A stretch of 64,000 nucleotides of DNA from Drosophila pseudoobscura (taxonomy: Eukaryota; Arthropoda; Insecta; Diptera; Drosophilidae), in the NCBI RefSeq assembly GCF_009870125.1, contig NC_046681.1:20907001-20971000 (forward strand). The letters run 5' to 3'. Shown here piece after piece: positions 59,934-64,000 of this stretch (position 1 is the first letter of the stretch; the number at the start of each line of letters is the position of its first letter). Made by a program: the position numbers and the translations under genes. The notes beneath the pieces were generated by a model. The model did no database searches. It was not told where the DNA came from and saw only the letters and a list, made by a program, of their open reading frames with translations.

Positions 59934-62900
59934 ATGGCCGCTCAAGAAAACTCGGATCTGTCCACAAAATTCTCCACGCTGAACGTGAACGCAGTGGAGT
60001 TCGTGCCGAGCTTCAGCTACGGCGGCCCTGCCAGCACGGCGGCTGTAGTATCGGCGCAAGCAGAGGGAGAAGCGCCGCCGCCAGCGGACACCCAGCCACC
60101 TGGAGCTGGCTCAGGGTCGGGATCAGCCACACCAGCCACAACTCCGGACTCCACCGGCAGCGGGGGATCAACAAATGCCTTGGTAGCGGCCGGAGCAGTA
60201 GCGACAGCATCAGCAGCGGGACCTGCGGAGGCACAAGCGGGATCCTCGTCGGCCGCCGCCTCCAACTCAGCCTCGCCCGCTCCGGGCTCGCCGGCAACCA
60301 CGCCTTCGACGGCGGCAGCGGGACCAATCGAGAACCTCAGTGCGACAGACAAAATCGCAAACAATGGTAAATAGCCTAAGAGTATCCCCAGGGAGGTGGA
60401 GGTGGGGGCGGCAGCTTTCTAACTGCTTTGGCGCATTGAACTTTTCCTCTGTGACGTCACATTGACGCCTGCATTTGTATATGTATGTAACAAAGACAAG
60501 TCGCTTGCCATTGTTGTTGGCCGAGTTTACCTGCTCCCCGCCCACTTCCCCCGACCCTGATGTCAGTAAAGAAAAGGAAAAGTCTGCAATTGCTAGGTTA
60601 TTATCGCCTCCAACACATAACCTCAATGTGCGGTGTGCAGCGTCGGCAATAGTGACAGTCGCATGTGCTGCTTTCGCTGCTGCATTTGTGTGTATTTTTT
60701 GTATTTCCACGACTGTAAGCCGCAATTTTCATGCATAGAAACAGTTTTTTAGTCGCGGCAGGCGTTTTCACGCCGTCGTGTCGCCACTAAAGTCTCATAT
60801 CAGAGATGAGCAAATGATTCTCCTGTGACTAATCGCAGGTTTGCAGCAGATTGTGAAACACACACCCAAGCAAAATAGTTCAAAAACTAGATTAGTAAAC
60901 AGTTCCTATTGAAAACCAGTCAACAAATTTATATAGAACCAGGTGATTCGTTTATAGTGAAATTCAAGAAATATAGTTTCCTTCAAAATCCTGCAAAATC
61001 GCAGTTCGCAGTAACAGGATGTTAAGTATGTGCCTCAACGGCTGCTCATCTCTATATACCTTTCACATTTGGATTTCACCCGGCGACGCCGACATAAGCA
61101 GCTGTTCCACATATTTGCCATTCACCGCTGCCATTTTTACTTCTGTTACGTTTTGTGCATGCGTTTATTTGGCTTTTTGCTTCACACACCAACACACACG
61201 CAGACCTACACACACACGCATACACACATGTGTTTAGCCATGTCTCTCATGTGTTTTGACACGTTTACGCTGCAGCTTTTGCTTCCAAGCTGCTTCGTTT
61301 GGTGCGTGGAGCGGCTGCTAATGTTGTTTCGCCTTCCACGTTATCGCTGTGGCGGCTGTTTTGGCCTGAATGGGGCACTTATTGCAGCTCCCCTGCGGTT
61401 CAAACCGCTTTGAACTTGATTTCAGTGCGGTGGCAGTCACACTGAACAGAGCGGTCCGAGTAGTAGTAGTGCCTGCCTGTTGACTCTTACACTTCAGCGC
61501 GATCAGAAGCCACGCGACAAAATTACTCACCTTTTGGGGAACATTTTGTTTTCTCTGATGTAATAATGATTAAACAAAACGGCGGCGTCAACCAGAGCAC
61601 TTGCTCAAAGAAATATTCGAAGAAAAGTTAGTAGTAACTGTGGACACGGAAAGAGACATCCGGATCCAGCTAAAAAATCTTCTACCAGTGAAAGCAAGTA
61701 AACTTCTCCTGGCCCATAGCAACCTCTTGAAACTGATTTGGATCGCAAGCAAACCTTGCATTTAGCACTATGTGACACGTGACTCATCTGGGTGCCAAGC
61801 GATTAGCATTTCTTTGTCAGGTTAACCCAACAATTACATGAACAAGTCGTCTCATAATACATATAACTTAACCTTCGATCGAAAGGAGTCCAAAGAATAT
61901 CCCATAAACATTATATAAACAAGCGATCCGCACGTATTTCTACAAATCTAACTGATGTTTTCTATTCAATTAGAAACTGATCCCGCTGATAGTTGGGATG
62001 TAGATGACGATACAGTCATAACTCCTGAAGACGAAGAGGCCGAAGATGAGTTTGTTGAGGGCGAGGCTACGCCGAAGGTGTCCAAAAAGAAGATCGTCAA
62101 AGTCGAGGAGAACAGAAGCAAGCGGGAGCACGTGAACGTTGTGTTCATTGGTCATGTTGGTAAGCGGATCCGATTTATTTGTGCAAAAACCCCTGCTAAC
62201 ATTTCTCGTTTCTTGGCCCATGAATAGATGCTGGAAAATCAACAATTGGTGGACAGATCATGTCGCTCACAGGAATGGTGGACAAGCGGACGCTGGAGAA
62301 GTACGAGCGGGAAGCACGTGAAAAGTCGCGAGAGAGCTGGTACCTCTCCTGGGCGCTGGACACAAACCAAGAGGAGCGTGACAAGGGGAAGACCGTGGAG
62401 GTGGGACGAGCCTTCTTCGAGACGGACCGCAAGCACTTCACAATCCTCGATGCCCCAGGCCACAAGAGCTTTGTGCCCAACATGATTGGCGGAGCGGCAC
62501 AAGCAGATCTGGCTGTTCTGGTCATATCGGCGAGAAAGGGTGAATTCGAGACGGGATTTGATCGAGGCGGGCAGACCCGAGAGCACGCTATGTTGGCCAA
62601 GACAGCGGGCGTTAAGCATCTGGTCGTGCTGGTTAACAAAATGGACGATCCCACAGTCAGTTGGGATCAGACGCGGTACAACGAATGCAAAGACAAGATA
62701 CTACCATACCTCAAGAAGCTGGGCTTCAATCCAGCCAAGGATCTTACCTTTATGCCTTGCTCCGGCCTCAGCGGCTACGGCCTAAAGGATCAAATTCCAG
62801 AGTCCATCTGTCAATGGTACAGAGGGCCCGCGTTCATACCATTCATCGACGAACTGCCCTCACTCAATCGCAAGTCTGACGGGCCCTTCATCATGCCCAT

Positions 62901-63727
62901 TGTCGATAAATACAAGGATATGGGAACAGTCGTGATGGGCAAAGTGGAGTCCGGAATGGCGCGAAAGGGTCAAAATTTGCTGGTGATGCCAAACAGGGTA
63001 TGTAATCGACTAACCTATTGGCTTTAACTCAATTTTTAATGATTCTTCTTTTGCAGACACAAGTGGCCGTAGATCAACTGTTCTCCGACGACTTTGAAGT
63101 CACATCTGTTGGTCCCGGCGAGAATGTCAAGATCAAGCTGAAAGTGAGTGAATCCTCAGATTTTTTAGGTTTAAATATTTGTATATTAACATGTGATTTG
63201 TTCTGTAGGGCATCGAGGAAGAGGATGTCTCGCCTGGTTTTGTACTCTGCGATGCCACTAATCCCATTAAGACGGGAAAAATCTTTGATGCTCAGGTCGT
63301 TATATTAGAACATAAATCAATTATCTGTGCGGGTTACTCGGCCGTCATGCACATACACTGCGCTGCCGAAGAGGTCACAGTAAAGGTGCGTCTCCTTATA
63401 TCCTGTTCAGGCCCCATATGTTCTGACACAATTCATGCATACATTTCAATAGGCCCTCATCTGTTTGGTCGACAAAAAGTCTGGTGACAAATCAAAAACA
63501 CGTCCACGGTTCGTTAAGCAGGATCAGGTTGCAATTATGCGAATCGAATGCTCCGGAATGATTTGCCTTGAACAGTTTAAGCTCTTCCCACAAATGGGCC
63601 GCTTCACGCTAAGAGATGAAAGTGAGTTTTTTGCAGGGAGAAAATAAGTGCAAATTTCTTTAATAATGCTTTCTCTCTTTCAGACAAAACCATTGCCATT
63701 GGCAAGGTACTGAAGGTGGTCGAATAA
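59934..63727 (+). CDS. Elf: Translation release factor eRF3 (Elf)
   Basis: Seven exons: 59934-60366, 61974-62159, 62228-62997, 63057-63143, 63209-63385, 63453-63621, 63684-63727; 621 residues. eRF3 is the GTPase that works with eRF1 to release nascent peptides. The Ala/Gly/Ser/Pro-rich N-terminus begins with a PABP-binding PAM2 motif (LNVNAVEFVPSF). The GTPase has G1 GHVDAGKST (about 204-212), the eRF3-type ERDKGKTVEVG, G3 DAPGH (281-285) and NKMD (343-346). Beta-barrel domains 2 and 3 follow, with the conserved RFVKQDQVAIMRIE and C-terminal GRFTLRDENKTIAIGKVLKVVE spread over exons 6 and 7. Intron 1 is 1.6 kb and the others are under 80 bp. No frame damage. Confidence 0.96.
60367..61973 (+). 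other. Elf intron 1
   Basis: 1.6 kb without a recognisable nested gene. It separates the N-terminal PAM2 exon from the GTPase exons. A short ACAC run lies near 61184-61228. Confidence 0.7.
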
Positions 63728-64000
63728 ATTGAGCCAAGCTACGTTCTAGCGCCCGCCTTTCACTGCGACTTTGAGAAATGCATTGCACGCCAGACGAGAG
63801 ACAACAAAAACGCCACGCTTTCTTCATATTTTGCAAAAACCCAGGCAGTACACCCCCATACACCACATACTGTTCTTTTACATTAACAGCAATAGCAACT
63901 GATTATATATTGATTAGAGGAAGGTTATATATAGCAAACGACATCAATCGCTGAATTGAATCCGTTACCAGAGCCCGTTTTAATGTGCATTATATGAGCG
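63728..64000 (+). other. Elf 3' UTR (start)
   Basis: Follows the TAA at 63727. I see no clear AATAAA before the window ends, so the UTR probably continues. Confidence 0.6.

Noticed and set aside
60017-60364. Ala/Pro-rich frames on both strands of Elf exon 1
   Set aside because: Produced by the GC-rich, repetitive N-terminal codons of Elf, whose own frame has the PAM2 motif and the proper start.
1-64000. CRISPR arrays, bacterial operons, ribosome binding sites, tRNA and rRNA genes
   Set aside because: The window is insect nuclear DNA. I found no tRNA cloverleaf boxes or rRNA sequence by eye, and the tandem repeats present do not have spacer structure.

Overview
This is a eukaryotic window whose gene content and gene architecture point to a Drosophila genome: short introns, consensus GT-AG splice sites, DRE and motif-1 promoter elements, a testis-type cytochrome c, and fly-length orthologues of fritz, Rim2, cpb, SC35 and Elf. 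A degenerate non-LTR retrotransposon of apparent LOA type (apurinic endonuclease, RT, RNase H) recalls the Bilbo and Trim elements described from the obscura group. I therefore lean towards an obscura-group species, but the sequence alone does not prove it. Most D. melanogaster counterparts I can place are on chromosome 2L (Muller element B).

Layout. 1-2.5 kb: dispersed repeat and a duplicated AT-rich tract downstream of Cyt-c-d. 2.5-5.4 kb: Cyt-c-d (minus) with a probable 5' non-coding exon about 2.4 kb upstream. 5.4-18.1 kb: a probable divergent plus-strand transcript with one long intron, ending in a small-protein exon at 16.6 kb; the intron is gene-poor and rich in simple sequence. 18.2-23.8 kb: an interspersed repeat followed by the broken LOA-type element on the minus strand. 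23.9-24.8 kb: a divergent Dullard-like phosphatase with a 49-bp intron. 24.9-25.6 kb: dispersed repeat. 26.1-36.4 kb: Rim2 with a 7.3-kb first intron. 37.4-40.9 kb: frtz. 41.1-41.8 kb: mRpL48 (minus). 42.2-45.2 kb: the TMEM87 homologue. 46.4-47.6 kb: cpb (minus). 48.5-51.75 kb: a large, nearly perfect inverted repeat. 52.2-54.1 kb: Trm1. 54.2-54.8 kb: a CFAP276-like axonemal protein (minus). 55.0-55.6 kb: a possible small minus-strand gene. 56.8-58.2 kb: SC35 (minus). 59.9-63.7 kb: Elf (eRF3).

Most genes are housekeeping genes acting in mitochondria (Rim2, mRpL48), RNA processing and translation (Trm1, SC35, Elf), actin and planar polarity (cpb, frtz) and the Golgi (TMEM87). Three have a male-germline flavour: Cyt-c-d, the CFAP276-like gene and possibly the Dullard-like paralogue.

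Two structures stand out. The first is the inverted repeat at 48.55-51.75 kb: arms of about 1.4 kb, collinear without indels over 1.35 kb, and a 248-bp spacer. Transcribed through, it would form a very long hairpin RNA. The second is a dispersed element that carries a GGTCACACT promoter motif and TATACCG repeats. It sits, in a fixed orientation, immediately upstream of at least three unrelated genes (cpb, SC35, Trm1), with related pieces near frtz and upstream of Rim2.
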